Positions 1 through 11,066 of a stretch of 64,000 nucleotides of DNA are shown here, piece by piece. The DNA is from Gyrodactylus bullatarudis (Eukaryota; Platyhelminthes; Monogenea; Gyrodactylidea; Gyrodactylidae). Where the stretch lies: contig SSNU01000145.1 of assembly GCA_012064415.1 (NCBI GenBank), forward strand, positions 62,001 through 126,000. The letters run 5' to 3'. The notes below the pieces were generated by a model that was given only the letters and a program-made list of their open reading frames with translations, was not told the origin of the DNA and searched no databases. The position numbers and the translations under genes were made by a program. Every line of letters starts with the position of its first letter. Positions within the stretch are counted from its first letter, which is position 1.

Positions 1-867
1 TTCTCTTTCAAGATCCGTCTAGCTCTTATCCAGACGAATATCGGTCTTAGCAAAAGCCAAAATCTCACAAAGACAGTTGAAGCAATCAGAAAGGCCAAGA
101 GAGTTGACAAGGCTGATCTCATCTGCCTACCGGAATTCTTCAACTCGCCCTATGGCCAGGACTACTTTGAGGAGTACGCCGAGAAGGGGCCTGCCCACGA
201 GACTCCATCCCTCAAGATGATTGAGTCTGTAGCTAGAGAGGAGAATGTTTGGATAGTCTCGGGGTCATCTCCAGTCCGCATGGAAGATGGAAAAATCTAC
301 AATTCAACGGTTGTCTACAACAACAAGGGCCATATTGTCGGGAATTTCAGTAAACTCCACCTCTTTGACATTGATATTCCTGGCCAGTTCACCTTCAAGG
401 AGTCCAGTTTGATAAATCCCGGAAAAGATTTGTGCTTCTTTGATATGCCCACCTCGGATCCCAACCAAAGTCTCAGAGTCGGCCTTGGGATTTGTTATGA
501 CATCCGCTTCGCTGAACTATCCCTACTATACACACAGACGTTGGGCTGTAAACTGTTACTGTTTCCCGGGGCATTCAGCACCAAGACTGGCCCTGCTCAT
601 TGGGAACTGTTAACCAGAGCTAGAGCTCTTGATAACCAGTGTTATGTTGCTGCTTGTGCTCCTGCCGCTGATGATAGTGCTAAATACGTTTCTCATGCCC
701 ATTCAATGGTTGCAGATCCCTGGGGCACTGTGCTGTGTAATGCTGGGCGGGAGGAGAAGACCGTCCTTGCCGAAATCAAGTTGTCCGAAGTTGAACGTGT
801 TCGCAAGGCCTTGCCTATCTCGATTCAACGCCGGGAAGATCTCTACACCAAAGTTGGGAAACCTTGA
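1..867 (+). CDS. NIT2: Omega-amidase / NIT2-type nitrilase homologue, 5' end outside window
   Basis: Frame 1 is open from the first base to TGA at 865-867, giving 288 residues, close to the usual length of about 275-280, so only the extreme N-terminus is missing. The carbon-nitrogen hydrolase triad is visible: Glu in LPEFFNSPYG (codon 133-135), Lys in SKLHLFDIDIPG (352-354) and Cys in GLGICYDIRF (493-495). GPAHWELLTRARALDN is typical of NIT2. The family hydrolyses alpha-ketoglutaramate and alpha-ketosuccinamate to the keto acid and ammonia, in cytosol and mitochondria. The first 12 bases could code FSFK, but they also look like a polypyrimidine tract plus AG acceptor, so the exon may start at base 13. 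No intron interrupts the rest. Assignment to NIT2 rather than NIT1 rests on these motifs and is fairly sure. Confidence 0.93.
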   Translation, partial: FSFKIRLALIQTNIGLSKSQNLTKTVEAIRKAKRVDKADLICLPEFFNSPYGQDYFEEYAEKGPAHETPSLKMIESVAREENVWIVSGSSPVRMEDGKIYNSTVVYNNKGHIVGNFSKLHLFDIDIPGQFTFKESSLINPGKDLCFFDMPTSDPNQSLRVGLGICYDIRFAELSLLYTQTLGCKLLLFPGAFSTKTGPAHWELLTRARALDNQCYVAACAPAADDSAKYVSHAHSMVADPWGTVLCNAGREEKTVLAEIKLSEVERVRKALPISIQRREDLYTKVGKP

Positions 868-980
868 TTTTATTATTTTCCCTTTATTGACAAACCATTG
901 GTTCATTTTGATTTATCTGTCCTTGATTTTTGAAAAAAGTTTAATTTTTTATATACAATTTAGACTTTTATCATGATGAC

Positions 981-1259
981 TAGGGCCTCAAAAATAATAA
1001 TCTGATTGATGTTTGTAGTATTTTTAGTACAAACTGACATATCTGCAAACACTACTAATAGCCAATCAAAATCAAGACATTTTATTACAATTTCTGATCA
1101 AATTAAAAATGATAAAATTAAGGTATTATTTTATGACCGAATAAAAAATAATAATACATTATATGATGTCCAAATCAAAAATAAACCGCATTTTTGACGT
1201 TTTTAGAATCCAGGCTTTTGCCAGATAAAATATGCTTTTTAAGACATTTTGAGGCCCTA
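981..1259. mobile_element. hAT-type MITE with 8-bp target duplication
   Basis: The ends are inverted: TAGGGCCTCAAAA at 981-993 and TTTTGAGGCCCTA at 1247-1259. They are bounded by a perfect 8-bp direct repeat ATGATGAC (973-980 and 1260-1267). An 8-bp duplication with TAGGG-type ends is the hAT pattern. The 279-bp interior has no transposase. A solitary matching end lies at 52485. Confidence 0.85.
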
Positions 1260-1552
1260 ATGATGACAATCGAGGAATGAACGACCATATTTTAAACAAA
1301 TAAATACGGTAGCTAATTAAATAATTTATTTTCGAATTCTGAAGCTAAAAACAATTTCTGATCAAAATTTCAGGCGTCTTGAATAAATTCATCTATTTTA
1401 CTTTATCAAGTGAACTTGTCCGAGTCTCAAACTACACAATGTGTGTCTCTTTAATAGCAAAAAATCAATTTTGATTATGAAATTTGTTGTTTGTCTTTGT
1501 GTGTGTTGTCATGGTAGTTTTCACTCTTACTACGCAAGCTGTTCCTCTCTAG

Positions 1553-1603
1553 TCTAGCTGCTCTGGAATGCAAACAAATTTGATTCATTCCAGAGTAGCT
1601 AGA
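1553..1603. repeat. Small imperfect hairpin
   Basis: TCTAGCTGCTCTGGAATG is answered by CATTCCAGAGTAGCTAGA across a loop of about 15 nt, giving an 18-bp stem with one mismatch. The stem is short for a microRNA precursor; it may be the remnant of a foldback element. Confidence 0.5.
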
Positions 1604-1781
1604 ACTCTTCTTGAACTCTGATTGGCTGTGTACTAACTCGATAGACATACAAATCCACTCACATTTAAAAGTCTCTTAAAAGGATTTTACATTTTTAATG
1701 ATTTATCAATTATGAGTTAGGCAGTGGTGTCAATCACAAGTTGATAGAAAACCTCTTGTTGAGTGAAAAACATACGACAAC

Positions 1782-4700
1782 ATGAGCAGTACACCCTTTC
1801 GATACATCTTGCTAATCCTGTCTCTGACCTGTTTGACAAGAATCCATGGTACCATCCTAATTGAACTGAAACCGGTATCGATTAGGAATCTTGGCGAGAA
1901 ATGGATTGTCCCATGCCAAAAGGAATGTTCCAATCAGCTTCTGTTAAGCTCCCTTATCATCAATCCCAACATGAACGAGGCTAAGGATCACGACATCAGA
2001 GTGGAAAGTGATGGAAGTGTTACATTCCCTCTGAATCAGGTCAATTACTACGCCATAGGCCCGGATAGACTGAAGGAATCCTTTACCATCCAAGTGGTCA
2101 CTGCATACCAGGATGCGAGTTCCTATTATAATTTCTATTTTGATTCCAGTAATCTGAACGTTCCTGATCTCACTGTCAAATATCAAACTTTTATTGATAC
2201 GACAAACAATTTTGAACTGACTGTAAAGATACGTTTCCTCTGTGACTTGTGGACAACTGGGACCTTTTGCCAAGAATCAAGCAAGTCCACACGTCATTTC
2301 CCATTGGTGTAGAAATTCAAATTTACAATAACTAGACGAGAATGGTTAAATTAGTGAACATTTGCCCCCTCTTATCTCTCTCAAAGTTCACTTTGAATCG
2401 TGTTGGTCTTTTTATTATCGATGACATGAAAACTCACAGCAAGGGGGATTCGTTTTCATTTCATGTTAAAAAGCCCTGGGTCTCTTTGTCATTCAGAAAA
2501 ATTACTGGAAAACAAGAAGGGGCAAATGTTCTATAAATTAGCCGCGAGAATTACTATAGAATAGTGGAATGAGATCAGTAAATTTAGATCAGATGGGAAG
2601 CTATGATTTTTTTGATTTTTTACTGCTTAAGATTTTGATGATCCCTAGAAAAAAACAAATTTACTAAAAGTTTTATGTTGATTTTCCCTATTGTGATCCT
2701 AAAAATCAACTTTTGATCACCAAAAGTTTTAAAAAAGAAAAACTATTTTTTTCGACTATAACGTTGTTCGCTTGCTATGTTCGACCAATGAAATTCAAGC
2801 ACATGAATTTCTTGATTTTTAAGTTGGATTCCTGTTCTGTATCATATAAATAGATGAAAATGAATATTTTTCGAAAAATTTTTCATATAACAATCTATCG
2901 TTTGGTATGTTCCTCGAAATTCTAGCTTCATGATTAAAAAAGTTGAGAAAATATTCGTTTTGAACTATAAAATTAGTACCATTAAATGAAGAATTCAAAG
3001 TTTAGCCCTTTCTTAGAACTTCATACTGAAATATTATTCCGGATTAAAACTAGACGGTTTTAAAGTTGGATGCGTCCAATTTTTAATTCCTAATCAATAT
3101 TGAGAAAAGTCGTATTCCTAATTTTCCTAACCGATTACTAAAATGGGTGGAGGAGTGGTGATCACATTATTTGCTCAAGTTAGAAATCATAATGTCGAAC
3201 CCCTCTCTTATTTTCACAATGAGACCCCGTTTAACACGATCACTAGAGGACACCTTAATTTTTAAAACTTTCCACACTACAATTCTGGGATAGATTTTAG
3301 TAATAAACAGATACAGACTCAGTATTACAGAGGATTTTATTAATGTTGAAAAAATCTGAGAACAAATAAAGAAATTCTCAAAAAATTTAAGGGAGAAATT
3401 ACTTGAACTCTTGAAATAATAACACACTATCCACTACGCCATCAACGCTGACGTGGACATGTTAACTGAGCATAATCCATAAGAATAGAGTAGGCCAAAT
3501 TTTTCAACTTGATCCCATTTTGAAGGTAATCGATAACTAAGCTTTTTTCCGATAAAACCATACATTTTCGAGTTTGTTTTCATATACAAAAACTCGATTG
3601 AAAACGACAATTTTTGAACATGTGTGTTAAGATTTTCACAATGAATTTTGCAACATTTTGAATAAAAAAGATGTTTATGGTAAAAATTGAGTCTTCCTTC
3701 ACATGTTGAAAGAAATCCCTTAGAAATTGGGCAAATGTTGATGATTTTAGGGAAAATGGGACTCTTGTATATTTTCATTTTGACTTTCAAAAATGTGTTT
3801 TTCAGTAAGACATGGAACATTGTTCGGGAAAAATAAAATTTTGTATTACACCCTAATAAAGAGAAATTAATATATTTCTTTTTTTCAGAGCTAGTATACC
3901 CGCAATTCGTCAACATTTTCAGCAATAATCACCTAACAAAAGATAGCGATGAATTTTCCCGTGTTGAATTCCATGAGCCTAATCGTATCCCGTGAGTTAG
4001 TTTTAATATTTGCAAAAATGATCCACAAAAATGTTATTCGTTTTTTTATTGAAACACAGTGAATTTTCACATTTTCACAAAGACTCACTTTTTTCCTATC
4101 TAAATGTATAGAAATCACTTGCTGCATTCTGATTGGTCGAGATAAATAATACTTAATTTGGGGGTAAATATTCGTGTTTCAATAAAAATAAGATGTTTCA
4201 ATAGAAATATTTTTACTGTAAAAAGGATTGACACCAATATGTGTTATAGACTACGTGTGAATACCTCACCCACACTTTTAAATTTGCAAAAAGTTTCGCC
4301 AAAGTTATTTTTTCATTCTCATCCGAAAAGTTTACCGATCTCTAGAAATGATACTATAGAAATAATTAATATCGTATACTATAATAAGTCAGTTTTTATG
4401 ACTCTTGAAACAGTTTTTCTGATGATAATCCTACTTTGAAGTAGGTCAAGTGTTTTGAAAACAAAATAATATTTTTTTGAACAAATTTTTCTCACTTTTT
4501 TCGGTTTTTGGTCTTATTTTGTAGAGAAATTTTTCCTGATTTTATCTGTATCGCTTAACCTTACTGAATTCGTTCATCATAACAAATTTAAAATATAAAA
4601 TCAGAGTTTTATAATGGGGAAATTCATCCATCACCTTGATTTTAAATTTTTCGATAATTTTACACCCTTTAACTTCTCATATTTTTACATATATTACAAC

Positions 4701-7700
4701 AAATACTGTTTCTACATCTATATCAAACACGAAAAAAATTCCGAAATTAAATGTAAGTCATACAAATTTGCTTTCCCTCGATAAGTCAAATTTTGCTTAT
4801 ATTTTTTCTCAAAAATCATATATATTATTGTACGTATAATTTAGGCTTAGAAAATGTGTTTTTAAAATGATTTTGAACCCCCTTTTTCAAATAACCAATA
4901 AGAATTGATCATTTCTTCTTTGAATTTTCGTAGTCTATAGATTTCAATTAGTATTACAAAAACGACTCTTGAAAAAGATAAAATCTTGATGATGAAAATA
5001 CATATGAACAGGTTTAATTAAAAATTAATTTTTAATCATACTACTTGTGATTTATTGTTATTTTTCAGTCATGAAAGTAATATTTTAGGGCATATTATGG
5101 TGTATTATACGAGCAATGCTCATTGAGTACATTTCTTGAAATTTTCAAGTTATATTATGGGTTGCCCTGTTTGAATATATGAACTTAATTATTTCAACAT
5201 CCTAACAAAATGAGATGAATTTTCTGAAAAATCCTTTGATTCTTAATGAAAAATTAGATATAAATTATAATCCAATCCGATTAATTGTTTTCTTCTGTGT
5301 CTGAATTAAGTGAAACACTAGAAAATCTGAAATTAACATTAAAAGAATGCATTCTAGCTAACTTGATATAGCATTTTTGCTCCCGATGAATCTTATTGGG
5401 CAATTTACTTATAAACATTCCTTATTCAAACAAATTTTGAATACCAAAATTAGGAATTTCTGTTGGAGTATCACGAAAATCCAGAACCGCGAACAATATT
5501 TCAATGTTATTACTTAACCCTCGCATGGAATTTGGGGTCAAAAAGACCCCAACGTGATTTCAATCCTCTATAAATATTTTTTTTCTTTTTGTATGAAATT
5601 TTTTTGTAATCATAGAGCAAAAATTATTCAATCAAAAACAGTCGTCGGTCTATCATCTTATTTTTTGATTCTGTGTATGGAATTTTTATTTTGTTCGTGA
5701 TTGCAGTTATCATCTACTTTCTTGCATCATGAGCTTCTACAATACGTGCTTAGAACAGAGAATTATTAGATGAATCCGAAAACTTTTCTTCAAAGATTAT
5801 GTTGAAGAGCAAATTTCTGATAAAGACTAAGACGAGGACACTCTAATTTTTTTCTGATTAACTTTTATCAAAATGTGGATAGATATTTTTCTCGAAAAAA
5901 TCTCTATGCTCAATGCCTATGGCTTGCACCAGATTCACAGCAAATCCAGGACTAAAAAAATTTTCCTGATCGTGTATTGATCCTAAAGATTTTTTTCAAT
6001 TTATTCGTTGATGCCAATATTGAATCAGCATATAGCAAATTATTCAATTAAATATGTATATATACAAGTACAGTTGTGCCCCAGTTTTGGTGTATGAGAA
6101 ATCCCACACCCCAATTTCCCTATGAAAAATAGATTTTTTCATCAAGACACTGAAACAACTTTTGATAGAATTCGTCGATGATCATGAGGATTTTTCATGC
6201 TCATGGCACAAATTCAATAGGGTTTAGTGGTACTGATCGAACCAGGAGTAAATTCTCTTTAAATTGAGACAAAAAACTAAAAAATTTTGTGACAATTTGG
6301 CGATAAAAGTATCTTAAAAAAACTTGTTCTACTGTTAAGAAAAAATTATTTTTCATAGGAGAATTGGGTGTTCTCATACACCAAAACTGGGGCACAACTG
6401 TTTATGCAAGACTGAGAAAGAGAGCTGGATTTGGGCTTTGATCCAGAGTAAGCGATAGAAAAGAACAATGTCGCTGTGGAAAATGCAACATTTATATGCG
6501 AAGAACATTTTTGCCTATGTAGTCCTAAATGTCTATAAATAAATCTTGTTGAAAAAAATCTTTTTCTCCGCTAATTAGAGGAGTGTTGAGAGAAAGTGGG
6601 GTCAAAATTTCGTCTACGTGATTTTTTTCAAATTTCATGCGAGGGTTAAATTATTTCAGCAAAGTGGGGAAAGGATTTTGTGAGACTATTGATAGGATAA
6701 CTTTTTTTTCTAATTTCTTTCTAAAATTTTCATCACTCAAGTCACACACTGACTAGTTGTTAGCGTAATCACAGCTCTAACTCCACACACCCCAATTAAA
6801 AATCATTAAGGATTTCTTGACTGAAAATTCATCCCAAATTCATTTCTCTATCACAGAGCTTTCTAGAGCACCAAAACTGGTGGAGAAGGTTAGGTCATAT
6901 TTATATTACATTGCATATTTTGCGTAGAATTTAATGGATTCTAATTGACCAATCAAATTTATCCTTTAAAAAAATAACTGCTTTATCATGGCTATAGGTC
7001 ATATTATAATTTTAGTGTTACGCTCTATTTTCTTGGGACTGGGGTGGCCATTGAGTTTCGGGTCCGACTGTAAATACTAACTTAAGAGACGAAAGACAGT
7101 TCATTCACAACTAAATAACCCATGTTGATGGAAGTAAAATGTTGACTATTCTTTTCTCTTTTATGCAGATATCAGGAATACCACAAGGGCAGGACACCTA
7201 TCGAAATATTCCTTTACATTCTGGCCATCTTCCAGGTTCTGCTAGTTATTTTCATATTGGTTTTCCTAATTGCCAGTCTCATAGTATGGAGAAAGGTTAT
7301 CAATAAAAGGTGAGTTAACTTTTCAATCTTGTGTCTTAAATTTTACTTAGATAGGCATAATTTCAATTGATACCCTAATGTCGTAACAGCAAAACTTGTA
7401 GAAAGTTTTTCTGAAGCCCGTATTAATTTAGTTAAGGTTCAGTTAGCTTCTTTTGACGGTTTACAACTGAAATTCTTCTTAACCCTTCTGTATCCATTAT
7501 ACCCTAGAGGGGGGGTCATTGTCGCTCTCTCATTGATAATTCTGTTTTAAAGAATTTGAAAATCATTTTTTACCACTTCTCGAATGAACTATGACTTATT
7601 AAACTACACTATTTTATTGATAATCTGAAAATAACTCGTTTTTAAACCACTGTAACAGAGAAAAAAGAAAGAAACTTTTATCAAGAAATCATACCCGGGG

Positions 7701-8648
7701 AATTCGAGAAAGGGTCACCTTTAATTTATCTCTTGAAATAAGAAAATTTGCCCTTTTCAAGGTCTAAAAGTGGTCCTTTCTTTGGCCAATAACTCCTCAA
7801 ATACAGGTTGGTTTTGAAATAATTGCAGCCCCACTTAATTTTCAATCTTATTATGACCCTTGAAAAGAAATTCTCTGGCTCTTAAAGGGTTAATGACATT
7901 CATTGATCATCAATTTCAGATATCGAACAAATCTATATGTAATTAAAGAATAAACGCCTAAACTACCCAACCGATTTTAATGAAATTTTAACCAGTGGTA
8001 GCTAACCCCACGGACCATGTTCGTAGCCAAAAAAATCTTTGGATTCGTCTCAATCAGAACCGAAAAAGTGTCTGATCAATTAGATGGCTTCATTTCTGTC
8101 GTTCTTAACACGTAAGCTCGCTTCTCATTGGTCCAATTCTAGTGTGTATTTCATAATCGTTCTTCCTCTTCATGCAAAAACAAAAGCTTTTTTTATGTTC
8201 TTGGTCACTATCAAATTCTCAATTCCTTCAGGAGTAATTCCTTCAGTACATTAGAAAAAATTTATCAAAATAGGTTGATAGGTTTGCTTTCTCATGTCAA
8301 ATTTTAGATAACCCTGCGTAGCGAGTTCGGATCAGCTAGTAGTTTGAATTAAAATAGAAGCATTTTTCTTGATGACAGAAAGAGCTTTCTCTCGTGATTA
8401 TGAAGAGACACTCCATGTGATCTGGATCATTAAAAATGATCATGTTTTGTCTTTTAACTTTTCATACATAATAATCTCTTGCGATTGATCAACTCCTTAT
8501 TATCAAAAGTCAAAAAATTCTCTCTCTTTTAGACGATAGCTACTAAAATTTTCCATTTCCTTTCAGCCTCCATAACCTGTCAGACAAGACCAGGGGAAAT
8601 ATTAAGACGTTGTCAAAAAAGTTGGCTACAGACATGCCAGTAATATAG
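1782..8648 (+). CDS. Putative single-pass type I membrane protein, at least 3 exons, unrecognised
   Basis: Exon 1 starts at ATG 1782 with a signal peptide (LLILSLTCL core) and runs to about 2300, where its frame stops at 2310-2312. A later exon (7169 or 7176 to 7309, donor GTGAGT) encodes EYHKGRTPIEIF, then a strongly hydrophobic segment LYILAIFQVLLVIFILVFLI and VWRKVINKR. The last exon (8567-8648, acceptor TTTCAG) joins in phase as SLHNLSDKTRG and ends MPVI plus stop. This predicts an ectodomain of about 150 residues, one transmembrane helix and a short basic tail. Near the end of exon 1, RFLCDLWTTGTFC faintly recalls the start of a Notch-ligand DSL domain, but I would not assign it. The exon 1 donor is uncertain (GTGTAG at about 2307 or GTAAAG at about 2223 would fit), and a middle exon may be missing. 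The intron is full of transposons. Confidence 0.55.
2355..2533. mobile_element. hAT-type MITE in intron of the membrane-protein gene
   Basis: The 179-bp element has inverted ends (left GAACATTTGCCCCCTCTT, right AAGAAGGGGCAAATGTTC) and an 8-bp direct repeat TAAATTAG at 2347-2354 and 2534-2541. The open frame across it is incidental. A related truncated copy lies at 61192-61305. Confidence 0.75.
2542..5513. other. Intron sequence without recognised exons
   Basis: AT-rich. Around 2680-2730 is a fragment of the foldback family seen at 32146-32888 (shared core CTAAAAATCAACTTTTGATC). 3525-3855 is a dispersed repeat. Open frames here (for example 3434-3925 on the minus strand) have no recognisable domain. 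An unseen middle exon of the 1782-8648 gene cannot be excluded. Confidence 0.5.
3525..3855 (+). repeat. Dispersed repeat, inverted copy at 59880-60155
   Basis: Many blocks are shared in inverse orientation with 59880-60155, including GACAATTTTTGAAC, GCAACATTTTGAA, GTAAAAATTGAGTC, CACATGTTGAAAG and GGGAAAAATAAAATT. The copies are too diverged to define ends. The class is unknown. Confidence 0.6.
5518..6645 (+). mobile_element. Decayed piggyBac transposon with TTAA target duplication
   Basis: TTAA (5514-5517) precedes CCCTCGCATGGAATTT, and the right end AAATTTCATGCGAGGG is followed by TTAA (6646-6649), the piggyBac hallmark. The element is 1.13 kb instead of about 2.5 kb and carries a nested 330-bp insertion. 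Near 6457-6538 the plus strand encodes RKEQCRCGKCNIYM and, after a one-base frame change, CEEHFCLCSPKC. This is the cysteine-rich zinc-binding tail of piggyBac transposases. Near 5800 an acidic piece resembles the transposase N-terminus. It is an internally deleted, inactive copy. Confidence 0.85.
6071..6400. mobile_element. pogo-like MITE nested in the piggyBac relic
   Basis: Inverted ends CAGTTGTGCCCCAGTTTTGG (6071-6090) and CCAAAACTGGGGCACAACTG (6381-6400) match perfectly and extend inward through GTGTATGAGAA. The left flank is TA, as expected for a pogo insertion; the right flank reads TT, so the duplication is imperfect. A fragment of the same family is at 19115-19204. Confidence 0.8.
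6650..7168. other. Intron tail before the transmembrane exon
   Basis: Nothing recognised apart from the pyrimidine-rich acceptor region (CTTTTCTCTTTTATGCAG) ending at 7168. Confidence 0.5.
7483..7889. mobile_element. Possible piggyBac-type MITE
   Basis: TTAA (7479-7482) is followed by CCCTT, and the other end AAGGG is followed by TTAA (7890-7893). Only five terminal bases pair, so this may be chance. No coding trace. Confidence 0.3.
7932..8339 (+). mobile_element. Non-autonomous Helitron-like element
   Basis: The proposed 5' end is TCTATATGTAATTAAAG with an A immediately before it. The 3' end has the short hairpin-like CCTGCGTAGCGAGTTCGG followed by ATCAG and CTAG, with T immediately after (8340). 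TC start, CTAG end and A/T insertion site fit Helitrons. The body (AAACTACCCAACCGATT, CACGGACCATGTTCGTAG) recurs at 58535-58755. Confidence 0.65.
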
Positions 8649-8666
8649 AGGTTTTATACTGAGTTA

Positions 8667-8672
8667 AATAAA
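8667..8672 (+). terminator. Poly(A) signal AATAAA of the membrane-protein gene
   Basis: AATAAA lies 19 bases after the TAG at 8646-8648 and is followed by a T/G-rich stretch, so the 3' UTR would be very short. Confidence 0.6.
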
Positions 8673-8689
8673 TGTTCATCTGAAACTTG

Positions 8690-11066
8690 CTCTCTTGTTC
8701 ACTTTATAATTGTGTGAAGCTTAGAAATCTGTAGGAGTTTTACAAAAAACTCAGTTTATTTATCAAGAATTCAAGTATATATATATATATTTGAAATAAT
8801 TACTAAGCATATTGGTACAAATGATATTAAATATGAACAGAAATCTTGTGGCCATTCGGTTGAGTAGCATACCTGGAGTACAGTCTAAGCCAGAGAGGAA
8901 ATAATTTTGCACGTTCAAGTAAATCATTATAGGATAGAGGGCCAAAGCACGTTCTGAGATAAATGTACTGTATGCGTTCGAGCTTTTAAAAGTTCCAACC
9001 GGGAGATCACATAAAATTCCAGATCCGTAGCAAAGATAAGGGAGTATGAGTGATTTAAAAAGAGAAATCCGCAAATCGGGGTTAATAAAAAATCTCCTAA
9101 TAAAGTAACTCTTACACCTTGTCGTTTTGACGATTTCAATATGATAAAGATGATATATCGATTTGACGCAAAATTCCCATTTTTTGAAGTCAAAATTTTT
9201 TATAATTTGAAAGTTTTCTAGTCTAATCTTGATCGGATCAAGAAAAACCTCTTTTTGAGTTAAAAGTTTTGACCACTCCTCGATAAAATTTTTCTAGCTG
9301 GAAGTTCAAGAATATCAATTTGCTATACATCATTACAGGCTCTGCAGCCTCTTCGTGATTTGATAGAAAGATACAGGTAAAAGCTCCGATTCGTTGATGC
9401 TATGAATTATTTTTTGAATCGCATTTTTTTATATACCTTTTTGGAACCTCTGTTGAAGATAACCTTGTATTCTGATTGGTCTAATATGTATGATATATGA
9501 GTATGTATGCCTAGGTTTATTGTATCCTGAAATAATGTACATGAAATAATGAAGTAATGATTTAGTAGAAAATACAATACATTATTAATGTTAAATTCGT
9601 CTACTTGTGACACCTGAAAAGGAATAGAAAAACACGATTAAATTGAAAAAATGCATTAAAATGCCTGCAAGTCACCTTTAACTTCCCCCATGACCAGAGT
9701 CATGTAATTCAGAAGTCTTGTTTTTATCATCCCTTGAAATTCATCTCTTGTTAAATAAACACAAATTAAGGGGGCCTATTTTTCATAGTAAATAACATCT
9801 TTTTTCAGTGGACCAAAGGGGGCCGCAATAACAATATACTTGAGAAAAGAAAATGCTTTTTTATTCATCAAAATCAAAGATATCATTTTCATTGTCGATG
9901 AACTGATTTGTAAATTCTAGACGATTTATCAGAGCTGCTGATCCATTTCTATTATCATTTATCAAATAATTTCTGGCCAGGCGTAATTCTTCTCCACATG
10001 TTCTTCTCATTTCTTCGTCTTGATTGCGATATGTAGGGATGAGTTTGGTATGTTCCCAACATTTAACTCTTGTTTCAGTTCCGAAATTTCCCCAAATATC
10101 ATAAGCCTTTTCGTGATTTGATAGAAAGATAATTCAGACTGGAAATTTATCGGAGCTAGCTTAAAATTCAAGAACCTAGTAGCAAACCTATTGCTTGATT
10201 CTAATTGGCCTACAAATACTCGAAATATATGACCCAAAAACAGAAAAAATGCACTTTTGGCCCCTCTTTTTCTATATATGTCTAAATTCACAAGGAAAAA
10301 AGGTCCATTTGAGTCCAAAAAAAACAATGTTAGCAGAGTAAGCAGATTAGAGAGAACAAGATACGATACTTTCGGTATCAAATTCAATGGCCAACTTGCT
10401 ATAATTTTGCATATAAGAACCTAATTGTTCTTCTCACAGTTTGTCTTTCATTTTAAAAGATCTACAAAGAGTTAAACTTGTACGCACTAAAAAATAAATA
10501 CAGTAATTTTTTAATTTGTAAGAGTCTATACAGAAAGCAGAATTAAAGGTCTCTCCGATATAGTATGCATAGATAATAAATTTATTAGACAAAAAAGGCC
10601 AGAATATGTGTGCTTAATGACTGCATCATTGCATATTCAGTCAATGATGACAATAAATATGTATACAGAAGATATATGTACAAACTAGGTGAATACATCA
10701 TGTATGTTTAAAAGGTGATAACAAGTGAAGACTTTTCATATTAGTATCTCAAATGCGGAGATGAAAACATCCAAAAAACAAAAAGAGTCTGATTAATGTA
10801 TATCACATACAAGAAATAAAAAAAAGAATTTACTGTTTTACTGTATTTAGTCAATGATAAATGATTCTAATAAGGAATATTTGAACAAGTCTGTATATGT
10901 ACAATAAATAACAAGGTAAAATAAAATGTACAAACTGATAAGCTTACATGAGATTGCCGGTATTTGCTCCATTTCAGAAGAATTCAACGGTAGTTTATAT
11001 ATAACATCTCTCTTTATGGAGTTTTTGGTCCTTTTTTCAGAGTATAGAGCATAGGGCATAAATAAA
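8690..11066. other. Intergenic region and probable 3' UTR of the calcium-sensor gene
   Basis: No gene recognised. It has a short TA microsatellite at about 8775-8790 and a direct repeat of about 22 bp (TTCGTGATTTGATAGAAAGA) at about 9352 and 10110. The part nearest 11066 should be 3' UTR of the minus-strand gene. Confidence 0.5.

Larger units (their letters stand above)
868..1781. other. Intergenic region between NIT2 and the membrane-protein gene
   Basis: No coding signal. It holds the hAT-type MITE at 981-1259 and a small hairpin at 1553-1603; the rest is unassigned AT-rich sequence. The 5' UTR and promoter of the next gene should lie near the right end, but no clear TATA box was found. 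Confidence 0.6.

Noticed and set aside
2342..2536. 64-codon frame after exon 1 of the membrane-protein gene
   Set aside because: It coincides with a MITE bounded by an 8-bp duplication, so it is not a further exon.
3434..3925. 163-codon minus-strand frame
   Set aside because: It overlaps a dispersed repeat, has low complexity and no recognised motif; likely chance.
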